Made by a program: the position numbers and the translations under genes | Assembly (NCBI GenBank): GCA_963729115.1 | Contig: CAVSMR010000017.1 | Location: 132,835 to 196,834 of the forward strand | Direction: 5' to 3' | Length of the DNA stretch: 64,000 bases | DNA from: Actinophytocola sp963729115 | Lineage (GTDB): Bacteria; Actinomycetota; Actinomycetes; Mycobacteriales; Pseudonocardiaceae | The notes under the pieces: generated by a model | Databases searched by the model: none | Told to the model about the DNA's origin: nothing | Seen by the model: only the letters and a program-made list of their open reading frames with translations | Shown here: in pieces, positions 30,058-38,886 of the stretch | How positions within the stretch are numbered: position 1 is the first letter of the stretch | Layout of the letters: each line of letters opens with the position of its first letter

Positions 30058-32985
30058 TCAGGTGACGGTGCGCGGGCGGATCGCGTTGGCCTTGTCGACC
30101 AGCTCGTGGCGCTGCTCGGGCGTGCTCGCGAGCCGCGCCAGCGCGCGGTAGCAGCGCTCCAGCCCGAACTGCAGCTCACGCTCGGCGAGCCGGCAGCCCA
30201 GCACGGCCCGCGTCTCCGAGCCCGCCGCGACCGCGCCCGGCCGGCCCGCGCGCACCCAGCCGTAGGCCGCCTCCAGCACCTGCGCCGACAGGGTCGTGCG
30301 CCGCTCCGCGTCCAGTGCCAGCCGCTCCAGCCGCCGGGCCGCGTCGTGCAGGTCGTGCTCGCCGACCTGGGCCGCCGGGTCGGTCTTGATCTTGATGGCC
30401 GCGACCTGGGCGGCGACGTGGTGGCTGGACGTGTCCGGCACCGCCTCGAGCACCTCGATCGCGCTGACCCGCCCGCCCTGCGCGAGGTACACCCGCGCCA
30501 GGCCGAACGCGGCGCTGACCCACGCGTGGTCGGTGCGCCACACGAGCTCGTAGTAGCGCGCGGCCCAGAAGTAGTTGCGGGCGTGCTCGGCGCTGATCGC
30601 GAGCGCGAGCTTCGGCGGGATCTCACCCGGCACGGCGTCGTACACCTTGTCGAACGCCGCCGTCGCGTCGGCCGGCCGCCGGGCCGCGATCGCGATGAGG
30701 CCCTCGTACCAGTCGGGCCGCCAGTCCGCCGGGTCGGTCACCAGGCGGCGCGCCGCGTCGAGCTCCGCCGCGGCCGCCCGCAGGTCGCCCTGTTCCAGCT
30801 GCGCGCGGACCATCCGCAGCCGCACCTCGATGGAGTCCTGCGGCGCGGACGCCAGCGCCGCGACCAGCTCGGCCGGCTCGGTGGTGGTGATGCTGGCGAG
30901 CGCGCTGGCCGCGTGGTCGCCGGTGTCGACCATCGGCAGCGGCAGGATCGACGCGACCTCGAGCGGGTCCGGCGAGGGCAGCGACCCGCCCTCGCCGACG
31001 ACCATGCCGGAGCCGAACGTCCGCGTCTCCATGGCGAAGACGGCCGACGTGCCGGGCCGGGGGCGGCCGGTGCCGAGCGCCATCACCTCGCGCAGGACGC
31101 CGGTGAGCTGGTCGGCCATCTCCTCGGCGCCGGCGAAGCGCAGCACGGGGTCCTGGTGGGTGGCGCGCTTGAGGACCCGGTAGTAGGACCCGAAGAGCGC
31201 GAAGAGCGGCTCCTCCTCCGGGCCGGGCAGCGTGTACTTGTGCCGCGTGGTGTAGCCGGCGAACTCGATGGACAGGACGGCGAGCGTGCGGCCGACGGTG
31301 TAGATGTCGGACGCGACCGACGCGCCCTCGGTGGCGAGCTCGGAGGCGGAGTAGCCGAGGGTGAAGAACAGCGGGCTCTCGTAGTCGTCGGCCTGGCGGA
31401 CCGCGCCGAGGTCGATGAGCTTGAGCTGCTCGCCGGACTGGATCACGTTGTCCGGCTTGAGGTCGCAGTAGAGCATGTTGATGCTGTGCAGGTAGCCGAT
31501 GGCCGGCAGGATCTCCAGGCCGTAGGCGATGACCTGGCCGATGGGCAGCGGCTCGGCGCGGCCGGTCTCGCGGTGGTGGGAGAGGGCGAGCTGGCGCAGC
31601 GACTGCCCGCCGACGTACTCCATGACGATGTAGCCGACGAGGTTGCCGGTGTTCGGGTCCGGGTGCTGGACGAAGTTGTAGATGCGGACGACGTTCGGGT
31701 GCTCGACCTCGGCGAGGAACCGCCGCTCGGCGACCGCGGACGCCATCGACGTCGCGTCCCCGGTGTCGATCATGCCCTTCAGCACGACCCACCGGTCGGA
31801 GACGTTGTGGTCCTTGGCGAGGTAGATCCAGCCGAGGCCGCCGTAGGCGAGGCAGCCGAGCACCTCGTACTGCCCACCGACGAGGTCCCCGCGGAACAGT
31901 CGCGGCCGGAAGTTGAACGGCGTGCCGCACCCGGCGCAGCTGCCCTCGGGCGCGCCGGGCTCGCCGCCGGTGCCGCGGCCGACCTCGGCGCCGCAGTTGG
32001 AGCAGAACCGCTTGTTCTCGCTGACCGCGGGATCGTCCAGCACGGCCGACGCCGGATCCTTCACCGGCACGACCGGCACCTCGACGAGGCCCGCGCCCAG
32101 CCGGCCCCGGCCAGACCCCCGCGAGGACGTCCGCCGCCCGGTGGGGAACGAGCTGGACCCCGTGCTGTGCGGACTCTCCTTCTCCGGCGCCTCGGCCAGC
32201 GAGGTGGTCGCCCCCTCCGCGGGCGCCGGGGTCGGCGGCTCGATGCTCAGCGTCTGGGGAGACTCACCGAGCACACTCGTCGGCTGCGGCTCGTCGTCCT
32301 CGAGCGCGGTGGGCGGCTTGGTCCCGGGCCGGCGGGGCAGCACGTTGGGCATGGGGATCTGCTGACCCCACAAGGGAGCCGGTGCGGCAGTGGACTGTCC
32401 GGCCTGGTTCCAGGTCGCGGGCGGGCCTTGCGGCGCGAAGCCCCCACCCGACCACGACTGGCTCGATTGCTGCTGACCCGAGTGTGGTGGCTGCGGTGGC
32501 TGTTGCTGCGGTTTGCTGCGTGCCCTGGTGCGCCTGGCCCGGCTGCCCTGCCCTGGCTGGCCCGGTTGCGGCTGCCCCGGATGCCCCTGCGCTGGTGCGA
32601 CTGCGGCTGCCCTGGCTGGCTCGGCTGGGCTGCCCGGTTCCGGCTGGTGCGGATGCCCCTGCGACTGGCTCGATTGCGCCTGCTGCGGCTGGCCCGGTTG
32701 CGACTGGCCCGGTTGCGACTGGCCCCACCGGCTGGCCCCACTGCCCCAGCGGCTGATTCGACTGCGGCTCCCCTGGTGGCTGGCTCGGTTGCGGCTGCTG
32801 CGGCTGGCCCCACTGCCCCTGAGCGGGTTGAGCTGATGTGGCCTGCACCTGATTCCACTGGCCAGGAGCGGGTTGCGCCTGGGCTGCCGACACCTGGCTC
32901 CATTGCGCATGGCTCGGCTGGCCTTGCGCCGCCTGCGCGAGACTCCACTGGGCCTGACCGCCCGGTATCGCCGCGGCCTGCGCAT
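30058..32985 (-). CDS. pknG: Serine/threonine protein kinase PknG (kinase and TPR part)
   Basis: From about 32740 to the stop the frame encodes the full PknG core. It has the rubredoxin-like metal centre CSNC (about 32008) and CAGC (about 31940), the linker NFRPRLFRGDLVGGQYEV, the kinase with VVLKG, YCDLKPDN (HRD motif as YCD) and DLGAV (DFG as DLG), and C-terminal TPR helices ending VDKANAIRPR. In mycobacteria PknG phosphorylates GarA/OdhI to control 2-oxoglutarate dehydrogenase and glutamate metabolism. Upstream of about 32740 this frame turns Arg-rich while the Pro/Gln-rich linker continues in other frames, so the real start is probably 34253. Followed in the operon by nothing; glnH and glnX precede it. 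Confidence 0.88.
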   Translation of the reverse strand: MRRPRRYRAVRPSGVSRRRRKASRAMRNGARCRQPRRNPLLASGIRCRPHQLNPLRGSGASRSSRNRASHQGSRSRISRWGSGASRWGQSQPGQSQPGQPQQAQSSQSQGHPHQPEPGSPAEPARAAAVAPAQGHPGQPQPGQPGQGSRARRTRARSKPQQQPPQPPHSGQQQSSQSWSGGGFAPQGPPATWNQAGQSTAAPAPLWGQQIPMPNVLPRRPGTKPPTALEDDEPQPTSVLGESPQTLSIEPPTPAPAEGATTSLAEAPEKESPHSTGSSSFPTGRRTSSRGSGRGRLGAGLVEVPVVPVKDPASAVLDDPAVSENKRFCSNCGAEVGRGTGGEPGAPEGSCAGCGTPFNFRPRLFRGDLVGGQYEVLGCLAYGGLGWIYLAKDHNVSDRWVVLKGMIDTGDATSMASAVAERRFLAEVEHPNVVRIYNFVQHPDPNTGNLVGYIVMEYVGGQSLRQLALSHHRETGRAEPLPIGQVIAYGLEILPAIGYLHSINMLYCDLKPDNVIQSGEQLKLIDLGAVRQADDYESPLFFTLGYSASELATEGASVASDIYTVGRTLAVLSIEFAGYTTRHKYTLPGPEEEPLFALFGSYYRVLKRATHQDPVLRFAGAEEMADQLTGVLREVMALGTGRPRPGTSAVFAMETRTFGSGMVVGEGGSLPSPDPLEVASILPLPMVDTGDHAASALASITTTEPAELVAALASAPQDSIEVRLRMVRAQLEQGDLRAAAAELDAARRLVTDPADWRPDWYEGLIAIAARRPADATAAFDKVYDAVPGEIPPKLALAISAEHARNYFWAARYYELVWRTDHAWVSAAFGLARVYLAQGGRVSAIEVLEAVPDTSSHHVAAQVAAIKIKTDPAAQVGEHDLHDAARRLERLALDAERRTTLSAQVLEAAYGWVRAGRPGAVAAGSETRAVLGCRLAERELQFGLERCYRALARLASTPEQRHELVDKANAIRPRTVT

Positions 32986-33167
32986 GGCTCCGGAGCGGTT
33001 GCGGCAGGTGACCTGGCTCGTCCTGGCTTGGCAGGGCCTGGCCCGCCTGGCTCGCGGACTGCTCCGGTTGCCCCTGACCTCCTTGCGGCTGGCCAGACTG
33101 CGACTCCGGAGCCGGGCTCGGCCGGGCCGCGTCTACCGGCTCCGACTGGTCCTGCGCAGCCTGCTCC

Positions 33168-34253
33168 TCAGCAGCCGGGCTTGCCGATGCGCGGCCGAAA
33201 AGGCGAGCCTGCGTCCGCTCCACCTCGCGCGCCTGCTCGGCCGACCGCGAGTGCTCCGCGGGCTGGGACGCGGGCTCCGGCACGCGCTCCGGCGCGGCCT
33301 GCGACATGCCCTCCGCCACAGCCTGCGGCTGGTGCTCCGGCGCTGGCTGCGACACGCCCTCGGAGGCAGGCTGCAGCGGTTGCCCCGGCGAGGGCTGCGA
33401 CATGCGCTCCGCCACGGCCTGCGGCATACGCTCCGGCGCTGGCTGAGGCGGCTGTTCCGGCGCGGACCGCAGCGTCGCCCCCGGCGCGGACTGGGCCGCC
33501 GACTCCGCAGCGGGCCGTGCGGCCGACTCCGGAACGGGCTCTGCTGTGGGCTGAGCCGCTGCCTGAGGCGCCGGTTGCGACGCCGACTGTGGCCCCGGCT
33601 GCGATGCTGCCTGTGGCGCCGGCTGCGGTACTGGCTGCGGCGCGGCCTGTGGTGCTGCCGGGGGCGCCGGCGTGCGACCCTGACTGCGGTGCCGACAGCG
33701 GCTGCCTCGGCGCGGCTGGCGCGCCCTGCGGTGCCGGCTGCTGCCTCGGACGCCTGCTGAGGCGCGCCCTGCTGCGACCCTGGCTGCGCACGGCCTGCGG
33801 TGCCGACAGCGGCGCGCCCTCCGGTGTCGGCTGCGCCACGGCCTGCGGTGCCGGCTGCGGCGATGGGTGCGGCGCGGCCTGCGAAGTGCGCCACTTCCTC
33901 AGCTGCGACGCCCACTTCATCTCCGCCCGGTCCTGGGCATCCTCATCCGCCTCGAGCACAGCCGGCGGGTCGGGCTCAGCCGACGCTTCGGGCCGCCGGT
34001 GCGCAACACCAGGGTCCGGGGGCGCGTCCGCCGGGCGGAACCAGCCCGTTCCGGAGCCCGGGTACAGCCTCGCCGCCGCCTCCTCGGCGACGCGCCGGAG
34101 CCGGGCCGCTTCCGCGGCGCCCACGCCGGAGTCAGCGCCAGAACCCGAGCCGGAACCCGAGCCAGAATCCGACGGCGCCACGGCAATGCCGCACGACCGG
34201 CAGTTGCCGTTCACCACCTCACCGGAACAGCCCGGCCGCGGACAGTTGGCCAT
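33168..34253 (-). pseudogene. pknG: N-terminal fragment of PknG in a different frame
   Basis: ATG 34253 opens a frame with a four-cysteine zinc-knuckle-like start (CPRPGCSGEVVNGNCRSCG), an SGSGSGSG run, a helix with AARLRRVAEEAAARLYPGSG and KWASQLRKW, then Pro/Gln-rich PAPQAVAQPTPEG. That is the expected N-terminus of long actinobacterial PknG proteins. The Pro/Gln pattern is then lost in this frame and continues in the next frame from about 33680 (QAAPQPVPQPAPQ), and again in a third from about 32740. The fragment sits 7 bases after glnH. Either the gene carries frameshifts or the low-complexity stretch has sequence errors. Confidence 0.55.
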
Positions 34254-34260
34254 GCCCACC

Positions 34261-35247
34261 TCAGTCCCGGTACTTCGGCGCCGGCGGCTTCGGGCGCGGC
34301 TCGCCCGTCCGGCCCAGCCACCGGTCGTAGCTCTGCCCCCACGCGCCGCTCGCCACGGACTGCTCCAGCACCCCGTTGACGAACCGCACCATGTCCTGAT
34401 TTTCCTTCGGTATCCCGATCCCGTACGGCTCCTGCGTGAACCGCGGGCCGGTCATCTTCACGTTCGGGTCCTGCGCCACCATGCCCGCGAGAATCGTGTC
34501 ATCGGTGGACATCGCGGCTACCTGGCCCTGCTGCAGCATGACCAGGCAGTCCGACCAGTTGTCGACCTGTACCGGGATCGGGTTCGCCTTGTGCTCGGCG
34601 ATGGTGGTGATCGACGTGGATCCCTTGGCCGCGCACACCTTCTTGCCGCCCAACTCGTCCAGGCTCGTCACCTTCGACGCGCGGTCGACCAGCAGCCGCT
34701 GGCCCGCCTGGTAGTAGATGGCCGAGAAGTTGATCTCCTGCCAGCGCGCGCAGGTGGCGGTCATCGTGCGCACCACGATGTCCACCTGCTTGTCCTTCAA
34801 CGCCTTGATCCGGCCGGCCGACGTCACGACCTTGAACTGCACCTTGTTCTGGTTGCCGAAGATCGCCTTCGCGATCTCGCGCACCCGGTCGATGTCGAAG
34901 CCCTCGAGCGTGCTCGTGTTCGGGTTGCGGAAGCCGAACAGGAACGTGTTCTGGTCGACGCCCGCCACGAGGATGCCCTTGTCCTGGATCCTCTTCATCG
35001 CCGTGCCGCCCGGCATCTGGCCCGGCGGCGGCAGCGGCCCCTCCGGGCGGAAGCTCGCGGTCGGATCGCAGTCCGGCGCGGGCGCGGCGGACGTCGAGGG
35101 CGGCGCGGGGTTCTCCTCGACACCGACCGGCGCCGGGCGCTGCGCACTGTCCACTGTGGCCAGATCGACCGGCCTGCCGCCGGCGCAGGCCGTGACGCCG
35201 ACGAGCAGCAACGCCAGCACCGCGACGCGGTTCGCCCTGACCTTCAC
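34261..35247 (-). CDS. glnH: GlnH-like glutamate/aspartate-binding lipoprotein
   Basis: A 328-aa solute-binding lipoprotein. The signal ends VGVTAC (lipobox Cys near 21), followed by a Pro-rich linker to about 85 and a type II amino-acid-binding domain with GILVAGVDQNTFLFGF, TLEGFDIDRVREIAKAIFG, VDIVVRTMTATCARWQEINFS and GGKKVCAAKGSTS. In the mycobacterial homologue the ligand is Asp/Glu and the signal is passed through GlnX to PknG. Gene order glnX-glnH-pknG and the 4-base overlap with glnX match that conserved operon. Confidence 0.92.
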   Translation of the reverse strand: MKVRANRVAVLALLLVGVTACAGGRPVDLATVDSAQRPAPVGVEENPAPPSTSAAPAPDCDPTASFRPEGPLPPPGQMPGGTAMKRIQDKGILVAGVDQNTFLFGFRNPNTSTLEGFDIDRVREIAKAIFGNQNKVQFKVVTSAGRIKALKDKQVDIVVRTMTATCARWQEINFSAIYYQAGQRLLVDRASKVTSLDELGGKKVCAAKGSTSITTIAEHKANPIPVQVDNWSDCLVMLQQGQVAAMSTDDTILAGMVAQDPNVKMTGPRFTQEPYGIGIPKENQDMVRFVNGVLEQSVASGAWGQSYDRWLGRTGEPRPKPPAPKYRD

Positions 35248-36587
35248 CGGTACTCCTGCAGTCGTTCGCGTATCCCCATTGTCACCCCGGCGGCCGCGAT
35301 GAGCGCCAGCACCGCCACCCCGGGCACGAGCCCGACCATCACGTTGCTCGCCCCGCTGGTCTCGTCGACGAACACCGTGCGCCCGTCGTCGATGGCCGCG
35401 CGCAGGTTGCGGTCCAGGTCGTTGAAGGCCGCCGACGCACCGTCCTTCTCGTCGCCGATGGTGAGCTTCACGGCCTTCTCGTACTCGCCGCTGTCGTCGA
35501 GATCGCGCACCTTCTCGTGCGCGGCGAGCCAGTCGCGGACGTTGTCCTGCGCGGACTCGAGCGTGCCCTTGTCGGCGGCCAGCGCCTCGGCCCGCGCGAG
35601 GGTGTTGTCACCGCCCGCGAACACGCCCGCGAGCTTCTTCCACTCCGTCTCGTACTCGCCGCCGTCGCCGCGGGCCACGAGCGTGAGCGTCTCGTTCGCC
35701 CGCATCTTCAGCGCGGTGATCCGGGCCTGCACGGCGAGCTCGACCTGCCGCGTGCCGGCGTCGTGCCCGTTCGCGACCTTGCCCGCCTCGAGCAGCAGCA
35801 CGACCGTGCCCCACACGAGCCCGACGACGACCGCGATCGTGGCGACGAGCAGGCCCACGTTGAGCAGCCGGTTCGTCCGCCGCGTGAGGTACAGCTGCGC
35901 GCCGACCAGCGCCGCGAGCAGCGCGAGCACCAGGCCGGCGCTGACCCACGGGAACGCGCGCGCCTGCTCCTGCTCGGCGGCGAGCCGGTTGAAGTCGATG
36001 GAGTACAGCTCCTGCGCGGCGGGCAGCAGCTTCGCGCGCATCAGCCCGGACGCCTCCCGCAGGTACGCCGCGCCCGCCGGGTAGCCCTGCCGGTTGTACG
36101 CCCGCGCGGTCTCCACCAGCCCGGTGTAGACGGGCAGCTGCTGGGCGAGCTCGTCGACCTGCCGCTCCGCCGCGGGCACGCCGGCGACGTCCGCGGACGC
36201 CTTCGCCAGGTTCGCGCCGGCCTGCGCGAGGTCGAGCTCGTAGCGGTCGCGCAGCGCGGGGGGCGGGGCGCCACCGGAGAGGAACGCGCTCGCGGCGGTG
36301 GCGTCGGCGTCGGACAGCGAGCGGTAGATCTCCTGCGACGCCGCGGCGACCGGCTCCCGATGCGCGATCAGGTTGTCGATCGTGGCCTGCTTCTGCTGCA
36401 GCGCGACGACGCCGGTGATGCCGGTGAGCAACGCGAGCACGACGAGCCCGACACCGATCACGAACAGCCGGCCGGGCGTGCTGCCCGCCGAGCGGCGCAC
36501 GCGGCGGACCGCGCTCGCGGGCATGCTCCGGACGCTGCGGCGGCTGGGGGCGTCGGTCACCGATCCGGGTGGCGAGACCGTCACCAT
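35244..36587 (-). CDS. glnX: GlnX-like membrane signalling protein
   Basis: A 447-aa membrane protein with four helices: about 40-63, then a large extracytoplasmic helical domain to about 210, two adjacent helices (about 212-232 and 238-267), a second helical loop, and a last helix near 416-438. Sensor-like four-helix segments (LIAHREPVAAASQEIYRSLSDADATAASAFLSG) resemble chemoreceptor periplasmic domains. In the mycobacterial model GlnX relays the GlnH ligand signal to PknG. ATG 36587 with GAGG upstream is preferred over a GTG at 36611. First gene of the operon. Confidence 0.88.
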   Translation of the reverse strand: MVTVSPPGSVTDAPSRRSVRSMPASAVRRVRRSAGSTPGRLFVIGVGLVVLALLTGITGVVALQQKQATIDNLIAHREPVAAASQEIYRSLSDADATAASAFLSGGAPPPALRDRYELDLAQAGANLAKASADVAGVPAAERQVDELAQQLPVYTGLVETARAYNRQGYPAGAAYLREASGLMRAKLLPAAQELYSIDFNRLAAEQEQARAFPWVSAGLVLALLAALVGAQLYLTRRTNRLLNVGLLVATIAVVVGLVWGTVVLLLEAGKVANGHDAGTRQVELAVQARITALKMRANETLTLVARGDGGEYETEWKKLAGVFAGGDNTLARAEALAADKGTLESAQDNVRDWLAAHEKVRDLDDSGEYEKAVKLTIGDEKDGASAAFNDLDRNLRAAIDDGRTVFVDETSGASNVMVGLVPGVAVLALIAAAGVTMGIRERLQEYR

Positions 36588-36748
36588 GGGTGACCTCGAC
36601 GCAGTGTCCACGCCCGGAGAGTCAACACCACGAGGTCGTTCACCACGTTCGCTATCCCCTCGCAGTTACCGGGCCGTGATTTGAAAACGAACCTAGTGCA
36701 GCATCCGCGTGACGGCCAACGTGCTGATCACCCGCCGCGACCCAGGTC

Positions 36749-36765
36749 TGTCACGCCCGGTGACA
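36749..36765. promoter_or_regulatory. Inverted repeat TGTCAC-N5-GTGACA
   Basis: A perfect 6-5-6 palindrome (TGTCAC GCCCG GTGACA) lies in the divergent region between glnX (start 36587) and the small cysteine-rich protein gene (start 36894), about 130 bases from the latter. Likely operator for one or both; the regulator is unknown. Confidence 0.4.
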
Positions 36766-36893
36766 AGCACGCACCGTGACGAACCGCGGTTGATGACCTT
36801 GCAGTAATCGCTCGGTTGCGCTCTGGAATTTTGTCGGATCGTCTGTCAATCTCGGAACTGAGCGCCCTGCCCTCGAAAATCCCAGGTGGAGAA

Positions 36894-37115
36894 ATGGACA
36901 TTCGCCCCAACCGGCAGCAAATCGCCATCTTCTGCGGCGAATGCAGCTGTGGATGCCCGACGCTGTGGGTCGACCCCGACGCCATGCCCAGCCAACGCGT
37001 CGAGATCACCGACGACTTCGGCCAGCGGATCCAGATGAGCCTCGCCCAGCTCTCGAACATCGTCGACGACGCGAAGAAGGGCGTCCTGGACGGGCTGCTG
37101 CGCAAGGCCAGCTGA
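36894..37115 (+). CDS. Small conserved protein with CxxCxCxC cluster
   Basis: A 73-aa protein. FCGECSCGCPTLWVD at about 13-27 places four cysteines in a C-x2-C-x-C-x-C pattern, suitable for zinc or an iron-sulfur cluster or for redox chemistry. The rest is VEITDDFGQRIQMSLAQLSNIVDDAKKGVLDGLL, a beta hairpin then helix. I do not recognise a named family, though similar small proteins occur in actinobacteria. ATG 36894 has GGAGAA directly upstream. It lies alone between glnX and a TetR gene. Confidence 0.72.
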   Translation: MDIRPNRQQIAIFCGECSCGCPTLWVDPDAMPSQRVEITDDFGQRIQMSLAQLSNIVDDAKKGVLDGLLRKAS

Positions 37116-37151
37116 GCCCCGGCCCGGCGAGCTCTGGCTCCACCGGGCCGG

Positions 37152-37856
37152 TCAGTCGCCGATCCCCAGGAACACGGCCATGATGCGGGCCTGGTGGTCG
37201 AACCAGGTGCCGAGGTCGGTGATCGTGTTGTTGAAGCGGCCGAACAGCTCGAAGCTGACCGCGCCGAACAGCTCGGTCCACGCGATCAGCGCGCGGGCCA
37301 TCGCCGCCTCGCTGACGTCCGGGGCGACGACGTCCCTGACCTGACGGATCTCCGGCCGCAGGACCGCCGGTGGCGGCGTGGCGGCGGGGCCGGCGAGCGC
37401 GCCGGCGTTGTGCGCGTCGTTGAGGATCGCGCCGAGCACGATGACCGGCCGGATCGACGGCTCGACGGTGTCCTGCGGGGCGGCGTAGCCGGGCACGGGG
37501 CTGCCGTAGATCAGCGCGTACTCGTGCGGCCGCGCGACCGACCAGTCGCGCACGGCGTGCGCGACGGCGAGCCAGCGGCCGAGGAAGTCCGACCGGTCCT
37601 CGACGCGTGCGCCCGCCACCTCGCAGGCCTCGCCGAGCGAGTTGTACGCGTCGAGGATCAACGCGGTGAGCAGGTCGTCCCGGCTCCCGAAGTAGCGGTA
37701 GACGGCCGAGGAGACCATGCCCATGTCCCGGGCGACAGCCCGGAGCGAGAGGTCGCTGCCGTTCTCGGCGAGCTGCCGGCGGGCCACGTTCTTGATCTCC
37801 TCGACCATCTCCGCCCGTACCCGGGCGCGGATCGATCCCGCGGTTCGCTCTGCCAT
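37152..37856 (-). CDS. TetR-family transcriptional repressor
   Basis: A 234-aa TetR regulator. The DNA-binding domain is at 15-60 with LSLRAVARDMGMVSSAVYRYFGSRDDLLTALI, the canonical helix-turn-helix. The C-terminal ligand domain includes WTELFGAVSFELFGRFNNT, common to TetR_C_13-type members. It is divergent from the NAD-epimerase gene, and two copies of GAGAGCACYGCTCTY lie between them, so it probably represses both genes. ATG 37856 chosen by family N-terminus (MAERTAGSIRARVRAEM). Confidence 0.93.
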   Translation of the reverse strand: MAERTAGSIRARVRAEMVEEIKNVARRQLAENGSDLSLRAVARDMGMVSSAVYRYFGSRDDLLTALILDAYNSLGEACEVAGARVEDRSDFLGRWLAVAHAVRDWSVARPHEYALIYGSPVPGYAAPQDTVEPSIRPVIVLGAILNDAHNAGALAGPAATPPPAVLRPEIRQVRDVVAPDVSEAAMARALIAWTELFGAVSFELFGRFNNTITDLGTWFDHQARIMAVFLGIGD

Positions 37857-37878
37857 GGCCAGAGTATTGCACACGTTT

Positions 37879-37893
37879 GAGAGCACTGCTCTT
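37879..37893. promoter_or_regulatory. TetR operator copy 1
   Basis: GAGAGC-ACT-GCTCTT, an almost perfect inverted repeat (inner 13 bases AGAGCA-C-TGCTCT are perfect), lies 23 bases upstream of the TetR start. It matches copy 2 in sequence, which makes it a credible repressor site. Confidence 0.75.
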
Positions 37894-37931
37894 GACAGAG
37901 AGCGGCAGCAGGGAGACTATTGGCCTGAACA

Positions 37932-37946
37932 GAGAGCACCGCTCTC
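37932..37946. promoter_or_regulatory. TetR operator copy 2
   Basis: GAGAGC-ACC-GCTCTC is a perfect 6-3-6 inverted repeat 22 bases upstream of the epimerase start. Its centre is 53 bases from that of copy 1, about five helical turns, so two dimers could bind the same face of the DNA. Confidence 0.78.
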
Positions 37947-37967
37947 AGATGAGAGATGGGAACTGCC

Positions 37968-38867
37968 ATGGCGCTTCACGTGATCGTCGGCGCGGGCGCG
38001 GTCGGCACCGCCACCGCGACGCTGCTGGCCGACCGCGGCGAGCAGGTCAGGATCGTCACCCGCAGCGGCGGCGGCCCGGCGCACCCGGCCGTCGAGCGGG
38101 TCGCCGCGGACGCGACGGACGCCGGCCGCCTCGCGTCGCTCGCCGAGGGCGCGGCGGCGCTGTACAACTGCGCGAGTCCGCTCTACCACCGCTGGCTGAC
38201 CGACTGGCCGCCGCTGGCCACGGCCCTGCTCACGGCGGCCGAGCGCAGCGGCGCGGTGCTCGCGACCGTCAGCAACCTCTACGGCTACGGCCCGGTCGAC
38301 GGCCCGATCACCCCGAGGACGCCGCTCGCCGCGACCCACCCGAAGCTCAAGCTGCGCGCGGACATGTGGCGCGCCGCGCTGGCCGCCCACGAGGCCGGCC
38401 GCATCCGCGCGACGGAGGTCCGCGGGAGCGACTACCTGGAGGCGAACTCGATCTTCAGCTTCACGCTGGCGAAGCCGCTGCGGGCGGGCAAGCGCGGCTA
38501 CGTGCCGGCACCGCTGGACACCCGCCACAGCTGGACCTCGATCACCGACGTGGCCCGCACGCTCGTCGAGGTCGCGACGAACGAGCGCGGGTGGGGCGAG
38601 GCGTGGCTGGTCCCGACGAACGCGCCGCTGACCGTCCGCGAGGTGGCCGACCGCTTCGTCGAGGTGAACGGCCTGCCGCCGGCGAAGGTGTCGGCCCTGC
38701 CGTACCCGATCCTCTGGACGTCCGGCCTGTTCTCCCCGATGCTGCGCGAGCTGCGCACCACCACGTACCAGTTCGACCGCCCCTTCGTGATCGACTCCAC
38801 GCACACGGAGCGCACGTTCGGCCTGCCCCCGACCCCGCTGGACGCCGCCCTGAAAGACATCCCCTGA
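37968..38867 (+). CDS. NAD(P)-dependent epimerase/reductase (SDR-like)
   Basis: A 299-aa Rossmann protein. The nucleotide loop is VGAGAVGTATATLLADRGEQVRIVTRSG near 4-31. Rather than YxxxK the middle has VSNLYGYGPVDGPITPRTPLA and later KLKLRADMWRAALAAHEAG, an atypical-SDR pattern. The C-terminal half covers HSWTSITDVARTLVEVA. Family members act on steroid-, terpene- or sugar-like substrates. It is the likely target of the divergent TetR repressor, since a perfect operator lies before its start. Confidence 0.88.
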   Translation: MALHVIVGAGAVGTATATLLADRGEQVRIVTRSGGGPAHPAVERVAADATDAGRLASLAEGAAALYNCASPLYHRWLTDWPPLATALLTAAERSGAVLATVSNLYGYGPVDGPITPRTPLAATHPKLKLRADMWRAALAAHEAGRIRATEVRGSDYLEANSIFSFTLAKPLRAGKRGYVPAPLDTRHSWTSITDVARTLVEVATNERGWGEAWLVPTNAPLTVREVADRFVEVNGLPPAKVSALPYPILWTSGLFSPMLRELRTTTYQFDRPFVIDSTHTERTFGLPPTPLDAALKDIP

Positions 38868-38886
38868 CCCACCCCCGCGACAGCCG

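Noticed and set aside
30106..36084. A 1,992-codon open frame on the plus strand
   Set aside because: It is antisense to pknG, glnH and glnX. The minus-strand genes have clear family motifs, while this frame is Arg/Ala/Pro-rich noise caused by high GC and strong codon bias.
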